Assembly: GCA_016789305.1 (NCBI GenBank)
Contig: JAEURJ010000023.1
Span: 62,001 to 126,000, forward strand
DNA: 64,000 bases
Direction: 5' to 3'
Source of the DNA: Anaerolineales bacterium
Lineage (GTDB): Bacteria > Chloroflexota > Anaerolineae > Anaerolineales > Villigracilaceae
Shown here: positions 27,007 to 36,090 of the stretch, piece by piece
Layout of the letters: each line of letters starts with the position of its first letter
How positions within the stretch are numbered: position 1 is the stretch's first letter
Notes under the pieces: generated by a model
What the model was told of the DNA's origin: nothing
What the model saw: only the letters and a program-made list of their open reading frames with translations
Database searches by the model: none
Translations under genes and position numbers: made by a program

Positions 27007-28188
27007 GTGAGCGAAACTGTCTCCCCTAAAAAAACAAAGCAGGAACATGAACGAAGCACTTCGCTTCGTCAGGAATTATTGATCCCCTCTCTTGCTGTAA
27101 TTTCAGGCCTGATCATCGGCGCCATCATTATTGCAGTCAGCGGTGCCAGTGTTGTTGATGCGTACGGAGCCTTATTCAAGGGTTCATTCGGAAGCTTGAG
27201 CGAATTCATTGCCGGCATAAAAAGTTTCACAGCCACAGGCGATCAGACCGAGTTATTGAAAGCCATTTATCCATTCACTGAAAGTCTCGTAGCAGCCACA
27301 CCGTACATTCTGGCCGGGCTTTCCGTTGCGATTGGCTTCCGTTGCGGCCTTTTCAATATTGGAGCAGAAGGACAGTTATTGATCGGCTCACTGTGCGCCG
27401 TCTTCGTAGGGTACAGTGTAAAGAGCCTGCCAGCCTTTATTCACCTTCCCCTGTCTTTGCTGGCAGGTGCAGCAGGTGGAGCCGTGTGGGGTATGGTCCC
27501 TGGCTATCTCAAAGCCCGTTTTGGCGCTCATGAGGTGGTCAACACCATTATGATGAACTGGATCGCATTCCGTCTAAGCGACTGGCTTCTGAGCGGCCCC
27601 ATGAAATCGCCTGGTTTTCGACCTGTTACCCAAAACGTGCTTGCAACAGCGGAACTTCCCCGTTTCTTTGCTGCCCCCTTACGTTTCAACTGGGGCTTTG
27701 TGATCGCGCTTATTGTAGCGTACGGAGTGTATTGGTTCCTGTTCAAAACCACTCTTGGTTTTGAAATCCGCTCGGTGGGGGCCAATCCCGATGCAGCAAA
27801 ATATGCGGGTATGAACATTATCAGGAACTTTGTATTTGTGATGGCCCTCGCCGGCGGACTCGCCGGGCTGGCAGGAGCAACACAAGTTTTAGGTGTGGAT
27901 CACTGGGTTGGGCAGGGATTCTCCGCCGGCTATGGCTTTGATGCGATTGCGCTTGCGCTCCTTGGCAAGAGTCATCCATTTGGTGTTGTGTTAGCCGCCC
28001 TGCTTTTCGGCTTCCTGCGCAGCGGCGCCACAGACATGCAATCCATGGCAGGCATTCCGATTGATATCATTTCCATTATTCAGGGATTGATCATCGTCTT
28101 CATTGCAGCACCGGACATCATCCGCTGGATCTATCGAATTCGCACGGCTAAAAAAGATGAGATGGTCCTTACCCGTGGTTGGGGTTAA
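27007..28188 (+). CDS. Nucleoside ABC transporter permease (NupP-like)
   Basis: 393 residues, about nine to ten membrane segments of the BPD_transp_2 (RbsC/LivH) superfamily. Recognisable parts are FNIGAEGQLLIGSL, the EAA-like GFEIRSVGANPDAAKYAGMN loop and a late PFGVVLAALLFG segment, as in YufP/NupP. The start is GTG with AGGAG about 10 bases upstream; the first 30 residues are charged and cytosolic. It forms the pore with the next permease. Gap to it is 15 bases. Confidence 0.94.
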   Translation: MSETVSPKKTKQEHERSTSLRQELLIPSLAVISGLIIGAIIIAVSGASVVDAYGALFKGSFGSLSEFIAGIKSFTATGDQTELLKAIYPFTESLVAATPYILAGLSVAIGFRCGLFNIGAEGQLLIGSLCAVFVGYSVKSLPAFIHLPLSLLAGAAGGAVWGMVPGYLKARFGAHEVVNTIMMNWIAFRLSDWLLSGPMKSPGFRPVTQNVLATAELPRFFAAPLRFNWGFVIALIVAYGVYWFLFKTTLGFEIRSVGANPDAAKYAGMNIIRNFVFVMALAGGLAGLAGATQVLGVDHWVGQGFSAGYGFDAIALALLGKSHPFGVVLAALLFGFLRSGATDMQSMAGIPIDIISIIQGLIIVFIAAPDIIRWIYRIRTAKKDEMVLTRGWG

Positions 28189-28203
28189 TCAAACGAGGCA
28201 CGC

Positions 28204-29466
28204 ATGACAAACACAAAAACACTCATCACTCCAGCTTCTGCAAAACGGGCACAGATCCTATACGGGGTTGTCCTGATCGTTTTGGGATTACTCATTTATC
28301 TTCTTTTTGTCAGGACCACCGAAGCGGGTGTAACTACAACATTCGGGTTGAATCTGGCAAACGCACAAGCCATTAAAGTGCCAGACCTTGTGGTGCCAGC
28401 TCAGGCGACGGTCCTGGCCATGGCAGCCATTGCCATCTTTGTTGGAGCCTATCAACTTGCACGCGGAATTCCTTCTACAAGCACCCTGATCGGTGTCATT
28501 GCCGTAACATTCATCATTGCATTCCTGACCTGGTCTGCACAGGATAAATCCTTCAGCCTGACGGGCATGCTGAGCAGTTCCCTTGTTCGTGCCACTCCCA
28601 TTGCGCTTGCAGCCTTATGCGGCGTGATCAGCGAACGCTCCGCTGTTATTAATATCGGCATCGAAGGCATCATGTTGATGGCCGCACAGGTGGCCGTGGT
28701 CACAGCAACCGTTTCCGGAAATTTATACGTGGGTTTGGTATCCGCTATTATTGTCGGCGGGTTGGTCGCGGCATTCCATGCATATCTTGTCATCCACTTC
28801 AAAGTGGATCAAACCATTAGCAGTGTTGCCATCAATATTATTGGCACCGGCACTACTTCCTTTATCAGTTCACGCTTCCTGCAAAAAGCAACGGACACTC
28901 TGAACAACTCCGGCACATTCCCAATCATTTCCATTCCGGTACTCTCAAAAATCCCGGTTCTCGGTCCCGTATTATTCGAAAATAACATCATCGTATATCT
29001 GATGCTTCTTCTGGTTGTCATCATGAACATCGTGATCTTCTATACCCCCTGGGGATTACGCACCCGTGCCGTCGGCGAACACCCCAAGGCGGCAGACACA
29101 TTAGGTGTCAATGTTTATCTTGTACGATATGTCAATGTCATCATCGGTGGAATGATCGCAGGTCTCGGCGGAGCATACTTCACGATCGGCTCCGTGGGTC
29201 GTTTTGATGAGGTCATGACTTCAGGCAAGGGTTTCATTGGCATGGCTGCAATGATCTTCGGTAAGTGGAACCCCATCGGCGCATTCACATCCTCACTCAT
29301 ATTTGGGTTTGCCGATTCGCTTCAAGTCAAATTGCAGATTTTGAAAGTCCCAATCCCCTCGGAATTCCTACTCATGGCACCCTACATCGTGACGATGATC
29401 ATCCTAACCGGCGTAGTTGGCCGCGCAATTCCACCTGCTGCGGATGGAAAGCCCTACGAAAAATAA
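28204..29466 (+). CDS. Nucleoside ABC transporter permease (NupQ-like)
   Basis: 420 residues, ten or so membrane segments. INIGIEGIMLMAA and the cytosolic loop LRTRAVGEHPKAADTLGVN match the second permease of BMP-type transporters (NupQ/YufQ). It completes a full set: binding protein, double ATPase, two permeases. The N-terminal 110 residues, with an extra segment before the core, are longer than in many homologs. A terminator follows 33 bases after the stop. Confidence 0.94.
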   Translation: MTNTKTLITPASAKRAQILYGVVLIVLGLLIYLLFVRTTEAGVTTTFGLNLANAQAIKVPDLVVPAQATVLAMAAIAIFVGAYQLARGIPSTSTLIGVIAVTFIIAFLTWSAQDKSFSLTGMLSSSLVRATPIALAALCGVISERSAVINIGIEGIMLMAAQVAVVTATVSGNLYVGLVSAIIVGGLVAAFHAYLVIHFKVDQTISSVAINIIGTGTTSFISSRFLQKATDTLNNSGTFPIISIPVLSKIPVLGPVLFENNIIVYLMLLLVVIMNIVIFYTPWGLRTRAVGEHPKAADTLGVNVYLVRYVNVIIGGMIAGLGGAYFTIGSVGRFDEVMTSGKGFIGMAAMIFGKWNPIGAFTSSLIFGFADSLQVKLQILKVPIPSEFLLMAPYIVTMIILTGVVGRAIPPAADGKPYEK

Positions 29467-29498
29467 CCGCTTCTTTCCCAACCGAAAATTGTTCGCAC

Positions 29499-29528
29499 AA
29501 AACAGGAGTTGTCTCAACTCCTGTTTTT
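29499..29528 (+). terminator. Terminator of the nucleoside ABC operon
   Basis: A 13-bp stem (29499-29511 with 29515-29527, loop TCT) ending in a T-run. Confidence 0.92.
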
Positions 29529-29553
29529 GATTCTACTGAGAAATGCGGGGGAT

Positions 29554-29582
29554 TTGACAAAAGCAAGAATGCGGTAAAATAT
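29554..29582 (+). promoter_or_regulatory. Promoter before the first NBR1-Ig lipoprotein
   Basis: TTGACA at 29554-29559 with a -10 in the stretch TAAAATATTTT: TAAAAT is 15 bases away, AAATAT 17 bases. AGGAGAAG is the ribosome site of the following gene. Confidence 0.55.
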
Positions 29583-29608
29583 TTTCAACTTTTCAGGAGA
29601 AGAGAATC

Positions 29609-30523
29609 ATGAGAAAAAATTTCAACATCATCAACATTTTCCTTGTCTTGGCAATATTTTTGGCATCCTGTAACCTGCCAAGTGATCAGGATGTTCAAAA
29701 CATTGAGCTAACTTCCGCCGCCCAAACCGTGGAGGCCCTGCTCAGCGCCACTCCACTCTCAAATTCCACGCCAAGTATTACACCCACCCTTGGACCATCG
29801 TCCACTCCTTTTCCCACTTTGGCTGTCAGCACCAATACACCTGCAGCTACAGCCACATCAAACTGTAATGTCGCACAATTCCTTACCGATGTCACCATTC
29901 CAGATGGGACGATCCTAACACCCAATGCAACCTTCACCAAGAAATGGAGACTCAAAAATATAGGGTCCTGTGCTTGGAATGGTTTTTCCATGACCTTTGA
30001 CAGCGGTGATGCCATGGGCGGGCCTGCCTCCAAGCCGGTTGCAGCTGTCAACCCCGGGCAGGAAGTGGACCTTGAAGTCAACCTCACCGCACCTGCCGCA
30101 GTGGGCAATTACCGCGGCTATTGGAGGTTGGTCACAAACGGTAATGTACTCGTTCCGGTGGTAAATGGTTATCAGGGTAAATCTTTCTACGTGGATATCA
30201 AGGTGCAAAATGCCACAACACCAACGAATACATCCGCACCTTTTGCAGTAACAAGCGTAACATTTACAAATACAGGTGGCTGTGGTGGCTTTACAGCCAC
30301 TGCAAATATTACGGTCAATGGTCCCGGTACAGTGAACTTTCACTGGATTCGAAGTGATGGTGGAGTCCCTGCTGTTCCACCTGCATTGGTTTTTGCCGCA
30401 GCCGGCACACAATCTGCCAGTATTTCATGGAACACAACAGGCAGCGGGACAAACTGGTTCGACGTTTATATAGACGATCCCAATCATCAGCAATTTGGGC
30501 GCGCTTCCTTCACTTGTCCGTAA
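29609..30523 (+). CDS. NBR1-Ig-like domain lipoprotein 1 (of five)
   Basis: 304 residues. Lipobox LASC lipidates Cys21. A segment shared with its neighbours follows (DVQNIELTSAAQTVEALL), then a Ser/Thr/Pro linker. The NBR1-like Ig domain (about 88-197) shows DVTIPDGT, KKWRLKNIGSCAW, GDAMGGP, PGQEVDLEV and GNYRGYWRL. A second small beta domain (about 212-304) has a Cys near each end and may hold a disulfide. The NBR1 Ig domain is known from the eukaryotic autophagy receptor and occurs in bacterial surface proteins, where its ligand is not established. Own promoter and terminator. First of a run of five paralogs. Confidence 0.85.
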   Translation: MRKNFNIINIFLVLAIFLASCNLPSDQDVQNIELTSAAQTVEALLSATPLSNSTPSITPTLGPSSTPFPTLAVSTNTPAATATSNCNVAQFLTDVTIPDGTILTPNATFTKKWRLKNIGSCAWNGFSMTFDSGDAMGGPASKPVAAVNPGQEVDLEVNLTAPAAVGNYRGYWRLVTNGNVLVPVVNGYQGKSFYVDIKVQNATTPTNTSAPFAVTSVTFTNTGGCGGFTATANITVNGPGTVNFHWIRSDGGVPAVPPALVFAAAGTQSASISWNTTGSGTNWFDVYIDDPNHQQFGRASFTCP

Positions 30524-30539
30524 ATTAAAATAAATTAAT

Positions 30540-30573
30540 ACAGCACCCGGTACTTTCCGGGTGCTGTTCGTTT
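30540..30573 (+). terminator. Terminator after NBR1-Ig lipoprotein 1
   Basis: ACAGCACCCGG pairs with CCGGGTGCTGT around TACTTT and is followed by TCGTTT. The next gene therefore probably has its own promoter. Confidence 0.85.
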
Positions 30574-30610
30574 AACAGTATAATAATTATCAGTAAACGA
30601 AAGGAAAAAA

Positions 30611-31588
30611 ATGTTCAAATCTGTAAAATATAAAGCCTTGACCTTCACAACAATTCTCACATTGCTGCTCACAGCCTGTGGCGCTGAGGCCACGCCAGAT
30701 CCATTCATCTCAACCGCGATTGCCCAAACTGTCGCTGCGCAAAACGCAAGTGCTGCAACAGAAACCCCACTTCCATCTCCAACAGTTGCTGTAACAGAAG
30801 GACCTTTACAATTTATCCCGACCCTCACACCCGTTGTGCCACTGGTTTCGCCCACACTTCCAAAATCCACTGCGGGAGCAAAAACAGAATGCGGCAGAGC
30901 CAGCCTTGTCAGCGAGACGATACCGGACGGAACCATTTATCCCCCCAAGACTTCCTTTATAAAAACATGGGAGATAAAAAATGAAAGCAACTGTACCTGG
31001 GATACCAGTTACAAGATCGTCTTTTGGGATGGCGACGTAATGGGCGGCGGATATGTTTACAATCTGCCTCAGAGTGCTCCTCCTGGAACCACATTCCCCA
31101 TCTCACTTCAACTCAAGGCTCCGGAAACAGATGGCACTTACACTTCTGAGTGGATGTTGCAAACCCCTGATGGCACAGAATTTGGGGTTGGAGAATACAG
31201 TGCGTCTTTTTACGCGGAAATTGTCGTCTCTGCCGCGGAAAAACCCGAATATGCGATTACTTCGGTGGATTACAATGTTGTTCGTGACCCCGCTACTGGG
31301 TGCCCTGCAAACACAACCTATACAATCTACGCGACCCTTACCAGTAATGGTCCTATTGAAGTTACTTACCAGTGGCTGCAAGGTAGTGGAACTCCTGAGA
31401 CCGAATTGATAAAACCGGCTAAAACTCTAAAGTTTACAGAAGCAGGCACACTAACCGTTTCACACGATGCAAAGCTTCATCTGGGAGCAACACCCGGAAA
31501 TCAACGCTGGATGGCAATTGTGATTACAGAACCCTTTGATCAAGAGTATTCACATATCCATTACAACTACGATTGTGGAGCCTATTAA
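30611..31588 (+). CDS. NBR1-Ig-like domain lipoprotein 2
   Basis: 325 residues. Lipobox LTAC (Cys23), the shared segment PFISTAIAQTVAAQ, a Pro/Thr linker, then the NBR1-like domain (about 94-210): ETIPDGT, KTWEIKNESNCTW, GDVMGGG and GTYTSEWML. A C-terminal beta domain (about 214-325) parallels that of lipoprotein 1, with TSVDYN and a Cys at each end. AAAGGA precedes the ATG. It is secreted and membrane-tethered; ligand unknown. Confidence 0.84.
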   Translation: MFKSVKYKALTFTTILTLLLTACGAEATPDPFISTAIAQTVAAQNASAATETPLPSPTVAVTEGPLQFIPTLTPVVPLVSPTLPKSTAGAKTECGRASLVSETIPDGTIYPPKTSFIKTWEIKNESNCTWDTSYKIVFWDGDVMGGGYVYNLPQSAPPGTTFPISLQLKAPETDGTYTSEWMLQTPDGTEFGVGEYSASFYAEIVVSAAEKPEYAITSVDYNVVRDPATGCPANTTYTIYATLTSNGPIEVTYQWLQGSGTPETELIKPAKTLKFTEAGTLTVSHDAKLHLGATPGNQRWMAIVITEPFDQEYSHIHYNYDCGAY

Positions 31589-31687
31589 AAATAGTTAAAA
31601 GACGCCGGAAGGTTAGCCTCTTTTCGATATCGGAACAATTCGTTCTCCTGATTCGTCCTACTAAAACAGCTTATCTGGAGGAACATT

Positions 31688-32998
31688 ATGAAATCAAATA
31701 TTTCGCCTTTGACTTTTCTTATCGTCCTATTTTTGGTTCAACTGGCATGTAATGCACCAGCTGGCGATGAAACACCGGATACATTCGCCACCCTTAATGG
31801 ACTTTACACAGCTTCCGCTTTGACACAAGAAGCCTCTGGCGCACAAGCCTTCACTGCCACCCCAGGACTTCCACTGCCAACTGCTGCCGGTTCCGAGACT
31901 TCAATTGCCCTAACAAATACAGCAATCCCTTCATCTCCTATTACGGCATCTAGGTGTGATGCGGCAGCTTTTCTTTCTGACGTAACCTATGCAGATGGAA
32001 GCCTCGTAGCAAGGAACAGCACTTTTGTAAAAATTTGGCGAATCCAGAATACAGGAACATGTACGTGGACCCGATCCTACTCTATTGTATTTTCCGGAGG
32101 AGATGCAATGAATGGTCCAGCAGCTACATCATTGAAAAAAAATGTAGGGCCAGGTGAAACTATCGACCTTCCCGTCACCCTTACATCACCTAACAAAGAT
32201 GGACACTATCGCGGATACTGGAAGCTGCGAAATGCAGCAGGAGCCCTGTTTGGCATTGGAAACCTTGCAGACACAGCCTTTTGGGTAGACATAAAAGTGA
32301 CTGGACCGTCATACATTGCATATAGCTTTGTGAACAACTATTGCAATGCCAATTGGGAGAATAACAATGTGACACTTCCCTGCCCTGGGTCAGATGGTGC
32401 TTCAGAAGGATATGTGCTTAAGTTGAATACACCTGTTATGGAAAATGGTTCAGCAGAGGATGAACCGGGCCTCCTCACTGCACCTAAAGATTCAAACAAT
32501 GGTATGATCACCGGACAATTCCCATCTTTTGCAGTCCTGGCGGGGGATCGTTTCCGCACATTGGTTAATTGCCAGTACAATTCAAAAAAATGCGATGTGA
32601 TCTTCAGGCTAGACTATAAAATTAACGGTCAGGTAAAGACCCTGGCCAGCTGGCATGAGATTTACGAAGGCCAGTTTTACCCGGTAGACTTGGACTTAAG
32701 TAGCCTTGCGGGACAATCTGTTAAATTTATCCTTGTTGTTCATTCAAATGGTCCGCAAAACAACGATAATGCAATCTGGCTTAACCCGCACATTCTTCGT
32801 CAAGGCATTATTCCCACTTCCACATCTACCTTTACATCTACCTTTACACCCACAATTACTTCCACGTCAACCATTACATTTACACCCACAGTTACATTTA
32901 CCCCTACAATTACATTTACTCCAACCAGCACATTTACGCCAACTGATACGACCACCTCAACATTAACCACTACACCTACCGACACACCTACACCCTAG
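31688..32998 (+). CDS. NBR1-Ig-like domain lipoprotein 3 with Thr-rich tail
   Basis: 436 residues. Lipobox LVQLAC (Cys21), the shared alanine-rich segment, a linker, and the NBR1-like domain (about 90-203: DVTYADGS, KIWRIQNTGTCTW, GDAMNGP, GHYRGYWKL). A different C-terminal beta domain (about 207-375) has two Cys pairs and an ending like a jelly-roll ligand-binding module. The last 60 residues are Thr-Phe-Thr-Pro-type repeats, a likely extended spacer. GGAGG lies 7 bases before the ATG. The Thr-rich C-terminus might reach into the cell envelope or be glycosylated (inference). Confidence 0.83.
   Translation: MKSNISPLTFLIVLFLVQLACNAPAGDETPDTFATLNGLYTASALTQEASGAQAFTATPGLPLPTAAGSETSIALTNTAIPSSPITASRCDAAAFLSDVTYADGSLVARNSTFVKIWRIQNTGTCTWTRSYSIVFSGGDAMNGPAATSLKKNVGPGETIDLPVTLTSPNKDGHYRGYWKLRNAAGALFGIGNLADTAFWVDIKVTGPSYIAYSFVNNYCNANWENNNVTLPCPGSDGASEGYVLKLNTPVMENGSAEDEPGLLTAPKDSNNGMITGQFPSFAVLAGDRFRTLVNCQYNSKKCDVIFRLDYKINGQVKTLASWHEIYEGQFYPVDLDLSSLAGQSVKFILVVHSNGPQNNDNAIWLNPHILRQGIIPTSTSTFTSTFTPTITSTSTITFTPTVTFTPTITFTPTSTFTPTDTTTSTLTTTPTDTPTP
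32819..32995 (+). repeat. Coding low-complexity repeat (Thr-rich tail)
   Basis: Degenerate 12- to 18-base units encoding TFTPT/TITFT in the 3' end of lipoprotein 3. The repeat is coding and keeps frame; length may vary between strains by slippage. Confidence 0.75.
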
Positions 32999-33040
32999 GT
33001 GCGTTATAATAAAGTCAGATATTTTCGGAGGTTAATGAAT

Positions 33041-33778
33041 ATGAAATTAAGCAAGCATACTTGGTTAATAAGCCTTCTTTTGGCTGCAACCACTTTAAAC
33101 GCATGTAATCTGGGAACTACCCCTGCACCTACCCAGGATGTTGCAGCAATTCAGGCAACAGCATTGGCACAGGTGCTATCCACCGTGTCAGCACAACAGA
33201 CCCAGACAGCAGCGGCATTACCACCTACAGCACTCCCAACCGACACGCTCCTTCCGACCATTACATTGCAGGCTACGTTTGCGCCTGTAGGTGGAGGGGC
33301 ATCACCCACACCATTTGGTTTTGGAACGCAGCTTCCGGGGTTAACTCCATTAGTTATTGCTACGGTTACTCCAGGCTCCATTTCAACAGTTACGACAAAA
33401 AATGGTTGTAATGATGCACTTTATCTAGGGGAAGACCCTTACTACACGGATGCCACCCACTACCAAGAAATCGATATTGGAAGAACAATTGAACAATTTT
33501 TCCATTTCAAGAATACCGGCACCTGTGACTGGGATGAGGGATATGGATTCTATTTCCAGTCTGAATATTCTAGCCCCGAGGTGACAGGAAATAATATTTT
33601 ATGGACAAAGACAAAACCAGGGGATTACATAAAGGTCGGCAATGAAGTTCGCCTTAAAGCCATTATCGTTGCTCCAAAAGTTGCCGGAGATTATTCAGCA
33701 TTCTGGAAGTTGCGAGATGATGGAGGCAATGAATTTGGCCCGCTAGTTTCACTATATATTCGAGTGAGGAAGCCATGA
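33041..33778 (+). CDS. NBR1-Ig-like domain lipoprotein 4 (diverged)
   Basis: 245 residues from the ATG at 33041, chosen because GGAGG (33027-33031) is 9 bases upstream and a lipoprotein signal begins there. ATG at 33035 is possible, and the frame is open to 32999. Lipobox LNAC (Cys22), shared segment DVAAIQATALAQVLSTVSA, long Pro/Thr linker, then an NBR1-like domain (about 123-243). This domain is more diverged: EQFFHFKNTGTCDWDEGYGF is kept, but the PDGT and GD-M-GP motifs are altered. It ends with YIRVRKP. Overlaps lipoprotein 5 by 4 bases. Confidence 0.8.
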   Translation: MKLSKHTWLISLLLAATTLNACNLGTTPAPTQDVAAIQATALAQVLSTVSAQQTQTAAALPPTALPTDTLLPTITLQATFAPVGGGASPTPFGFGTQLPGLTPLVIATVTPGSISTVTTKNGCNDALYLGEDPYYTDATHYQEIDIGRTIEQFFHFKNTGTCDWDEGYGFYFQSEYSSPEVTGNNILWTKTKPGDYIKVGNEVRLKAIIVAPKVAGDYSAFWKLRDDGGNEFGPLVSLYIRVRKP

Positions 33779-34389
33779 AGACAAAACGCCTCGTAATTTC
33801 ATTGATTGTAATCCTACTTTTGGCCGCCTGTGCCCCAGCTACCCCTATTGAACCAACACCGGACGTGAACGCGATTCGCACCTCAGCGGCTTACACTGTT
33901 GTAGCAGAATTTACCCTGACCGCTGCTGCGTTTACTCCTACCGCGCAGCCACCGACAGAGACACCAACACTGGAGCCACCTACACCTACAGAAACAGAAG
34001 CATTCACCACTGACCCCACACAGGCCGCTCTTGGCACACCTGCAGCCTTATGCGACGATTATGCCTTTGATCCGATCACGGTGGATGTGACTATTCCCGA
34101 TGGCACACCCATGACTGCAAATCAAGAGTTTGTAAAAACATGGAAAATAAAAAATACCGGGAATTGTACTTGGGGCGACGGATATGGACTCGTATATTCC
34201 TACGGCGAACGAATGAGTGGAGATCCTGTTACCCTTAGTGCTGTCGTATTACCAGGACAGGAAGTTGAGATCTCTGTCAATTTCAAGGCCCCCGGGAAAA
34301 TCGGTGAATACACTAGTGCATGGCAAATGGCAAACGCCAATGGTATTACCTTTGGCAAGGCAGTATTTGTAAAGATCGTAGTCCAATAA
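33775..34389 (+). CDS. NBR1-Ig-like domain lipoprotein 5
   Basis: 204 residues. Lipobox LAAC (Cys19), the shared segment PDVNAIRTSAAYTVVAEF, a Pro/Thr/Glu linker, then one NBR1-like domain (93-204): DVTIPDGT, KTWKIKNTGNCTWGDGYG, GERMSGD, PGQEVEISV and GEYTSAWQM. There is no extra C-terminal domain, making it the minimal member. Its ATGA start overlaps the stop of lipoprotein 4; queG starts 2 bases after its stop, so lipoproteins 4 and 5, queG and rdgB look like one transcription unit. Confidence 0.85.
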   Translation: MKTKRLVISLIVILLLAACAPATPIEPTPDVNAIRTSAAYTVVAEFTLTAAAFTPTAQPPTETPTLEPPTPTETEAFTTDPTQAALGTPAALCDDYAFDPITVDVTIPDGTPMTANQEFVKTWKIKNTGNCTWGDGYGLVYSYGERMSGDPVTLSAVVLPGQEVEISVNFKAPGKIGEYTSAWQMANANGITFGKAVFVKIVVQ

Positions 34390-34391
34390 AA

Positions 34392-35411
34392 TTGAACGAT
34401 CTAAAACAGGAAATTAAAGAAAAAGCGCGCCAGCTGGGATTCGTCCTGGCTGGCGTTACTTCTTCTGAGGCATCTGCTCATTACGATATTTTCGAAGATT
34501 GGATCGACAACAAAAGACATGGCAACATGGACTATCTTTATGAGGAGAGAAATCGTATTCGTCGTGCAGATATTAAAAAGGTGTTACCCGATTGCAAATC
34601 CGTTTTAATGCTTGCAATTCCTTATGCCCCCATTTCCAAAGAACAATCACCTGGCCCCGTCATCGCCTCTTATGCCCTTGGCGATGATTACCACGAGATC
34701 CTGCCGCACAAACTAAAGGCCATTGTTTCCTTTATTGAAGCACAAGTTGGTTATTCAATTTCCAATCGTTATTACACAGACACAGGTCCAATTCTCGAAC
34801 GCGAACTAGCGCAACGAGCTGGGCTTGGATGGATCGGCAAAAACTCCATGCTTATCAATCCAGAAGTGGGCTCCACATTTTTTCTTGCGGAAATCCTATT
34901 GGGCATCGAACTTGAACCTGATCAATCTTTCACCACCGATCACTGCGGCACATGTACCCGTTGCATCACAGCATGTCCAACACAATGCATTCTCCCCAAT
35001 CGCACGCTTGATGCTCGACGCTGCATCTCCTATCTCACCATCGAAAACAAAGGAGAAATTCCAACAGACCTTCGTCCGCATATTCAAAATTGGGCCTTTG
35101 GATGCGACATCTGTCAACAGGTCTGCCCATGGAATCGATTCTCACAACCGGGTGATCCTACTTTTGAAGCAAAAATCCCGCTTCCTGTCTTGACCTCAGA
35201 CCTGCTCCTGACATCCGTCGAATTTAATCAACGCTTCAAAAAATCCCCAGTTAAACGAGCAAAGCGCCGCGGTTATTTGCGCAATTTAGCTGTGGTTCTC
35301 GGAAATTATGGAAATAAAAAAGACCTTTCAATTCTCGACCAAGCAAGACAAGATGTAGAACCTCTGATAAAAGAACACGCAGAATGGGCACTTGGAAAAT
35401 TAAGAAAATGA
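34392..35411 (+). CDS. queG: Epoxyqueuosine reductase
   Basis: About 339 residues from a TTG at 34392; an upstream ATG at 34320 would overlap lipoprotein 5 by 70 bases in another frame and is rejected. QueG makes the last step of queuosine synthesis in tRNA, using cobalamin and two 4Fe-4S clusters. Cluster motifs HCGTCTRCITACPTQCI and CDICQQVCPWN are intact. The upstream part RRADIKKVLPDCKSVLMLAIPY and GWIGKNSMLI are typical. The C-terminal HEAT-like helices are present. No clear Shine-Dalgarno; coupling to the preceding gene is likely. The stop overlaps rdgB by 4 bases. Confidence 0.94.
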   Translation: MNDLKQEIKEKARQLGFVLAGVTSSEASAHYDIFEDWIDNKRHGNMDYLYEERNRIRRADIKKVLPDCKSVLMLAIPYAPISKEQSPGPVIASYALGDDYHEILPHKLKAIVSFIEAQVGYSISNRYYTDTGPILERELAQRAGLGWIGKNSMLINPEVGSTFFLAEILLGIELEPDQSFTTDHCGTCTRCITACPTQCILPNRTLDARRCISYLTIENKGEIPTDLRPHIQNWAFGCDICQQVCPWNRFSQPGDPTFEAKIPLPVLTSDLLLTSVEFNQRFKKSPVKRAKRRGYLRNLAVVLGNYGNKKDLSILDQARQDVEPLIKEHAEWALGKLRK

Positions 35412-36010
35412 ACAAACTACTCATTGCCACCAACAACAAAGGCAAGATCAAAGAATTTCAGGAATTATTAAGAGAACTGAATGTTAAACTCCTGACACCA
35501 ACTGATATCAACCTTGCTCTCGATGTTATAGAGGATGGACAAACTTATGCAGAGAATGCCTCCAAAAAGGCCATCGCATTTGCAAAAGCCAGTGGTCTTA
35601 TTTCTCTGGCTGACGACTCCGGCTTGGAAGTGGATGCACTAAATGGCGCACCCGGGCTGTATTCTGCAAGATATTCCCCAAAGCCCGGTGCAGACGATGA
35701 AAATCGACGCAACTATTTGATACAAAATCTAAGCGGAAAACCGCGGCCATGGCACGCACATTTCCATGCAACAATCGCAATTGCCAGACCTTCCGGAGAC
35801 TTGCAATTTGCAGAAGGAACCTGCTATGGCGAGATTATTCCCACCGAACGTGGAGCGGGCGGTTTTGGGTATGATCCGATTTTTTTCATCCCCGCACTTG
35901 GTAAAACGATGGCCGAATTGGAAATGGAACAAAAAAACCAGATCAGTCACCGTGCATTGGCAATTAAAAATTCATTCCCTATCCTCCATTCTTTATATAA
36001 TAGCTCCTAA
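35408..36010 (+). CDS. rdgB: XTP/dITP pyrophosphatase (RdgB/HAM1 family)
   Basis: 200 residues from the ATG at 35408, which overlaps the queG stop as ATGA; the frame is open further upstream but not needed. It removes non-canonical purine triphosphates (ITP, XTP). Motifs: LIATNNKGKIKEFQELL at the N-terminus, LADDSGLEVDALNGAPGLYSARY (substrate and Mg site) and GFGYDPIFF with SHRALAI near the end. Length is standard. A strong bidirectional terminator follows. Confidence 0.95.
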   Translation: MNKLLIATNNKGKIKEFQELLRELNVKLLTPTDINLALDVIEDGQTYAENASKKAIAFAKASGLISLADDSGLEVDALNGAPGLYSARYSPKPGADDENRRNYLIQNLSGKPRPWHAHFHATIAIARPSGDLQFAEGTCYGEIIPTERGAGGFGYDPIFFIPALGKTMAELEMEQKNQISHRALAIKNSFPILHSLYNSS

Positions 36011-36022
36011 CTCGTTATTACT

Positions 36023-36057
36023 AAAAAGATGCCCGCTTGTAAGCGGGCATCTTTTTT
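36023..36057. terminator. Bidirectional terminator between rdgB and the orphan kinase
   Basis: AAAAAGATGCCCGCTT (36023-36038) pairs fully with 36041-36056; A-run and T-run flank the GC core, serving both converging genes. Confidence 0.95.
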
Positions 36058-36090
36058 ATATTCCTTTATTTACAAATAAATCAATTCGAC

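Noticed and set aside
32819..32995. Repeats near 32.9 kb as a possible CRISPR array
   Set aside because: Units are short, degenerate, without spacers, and keep the reading frame of a Thr-rich tail.
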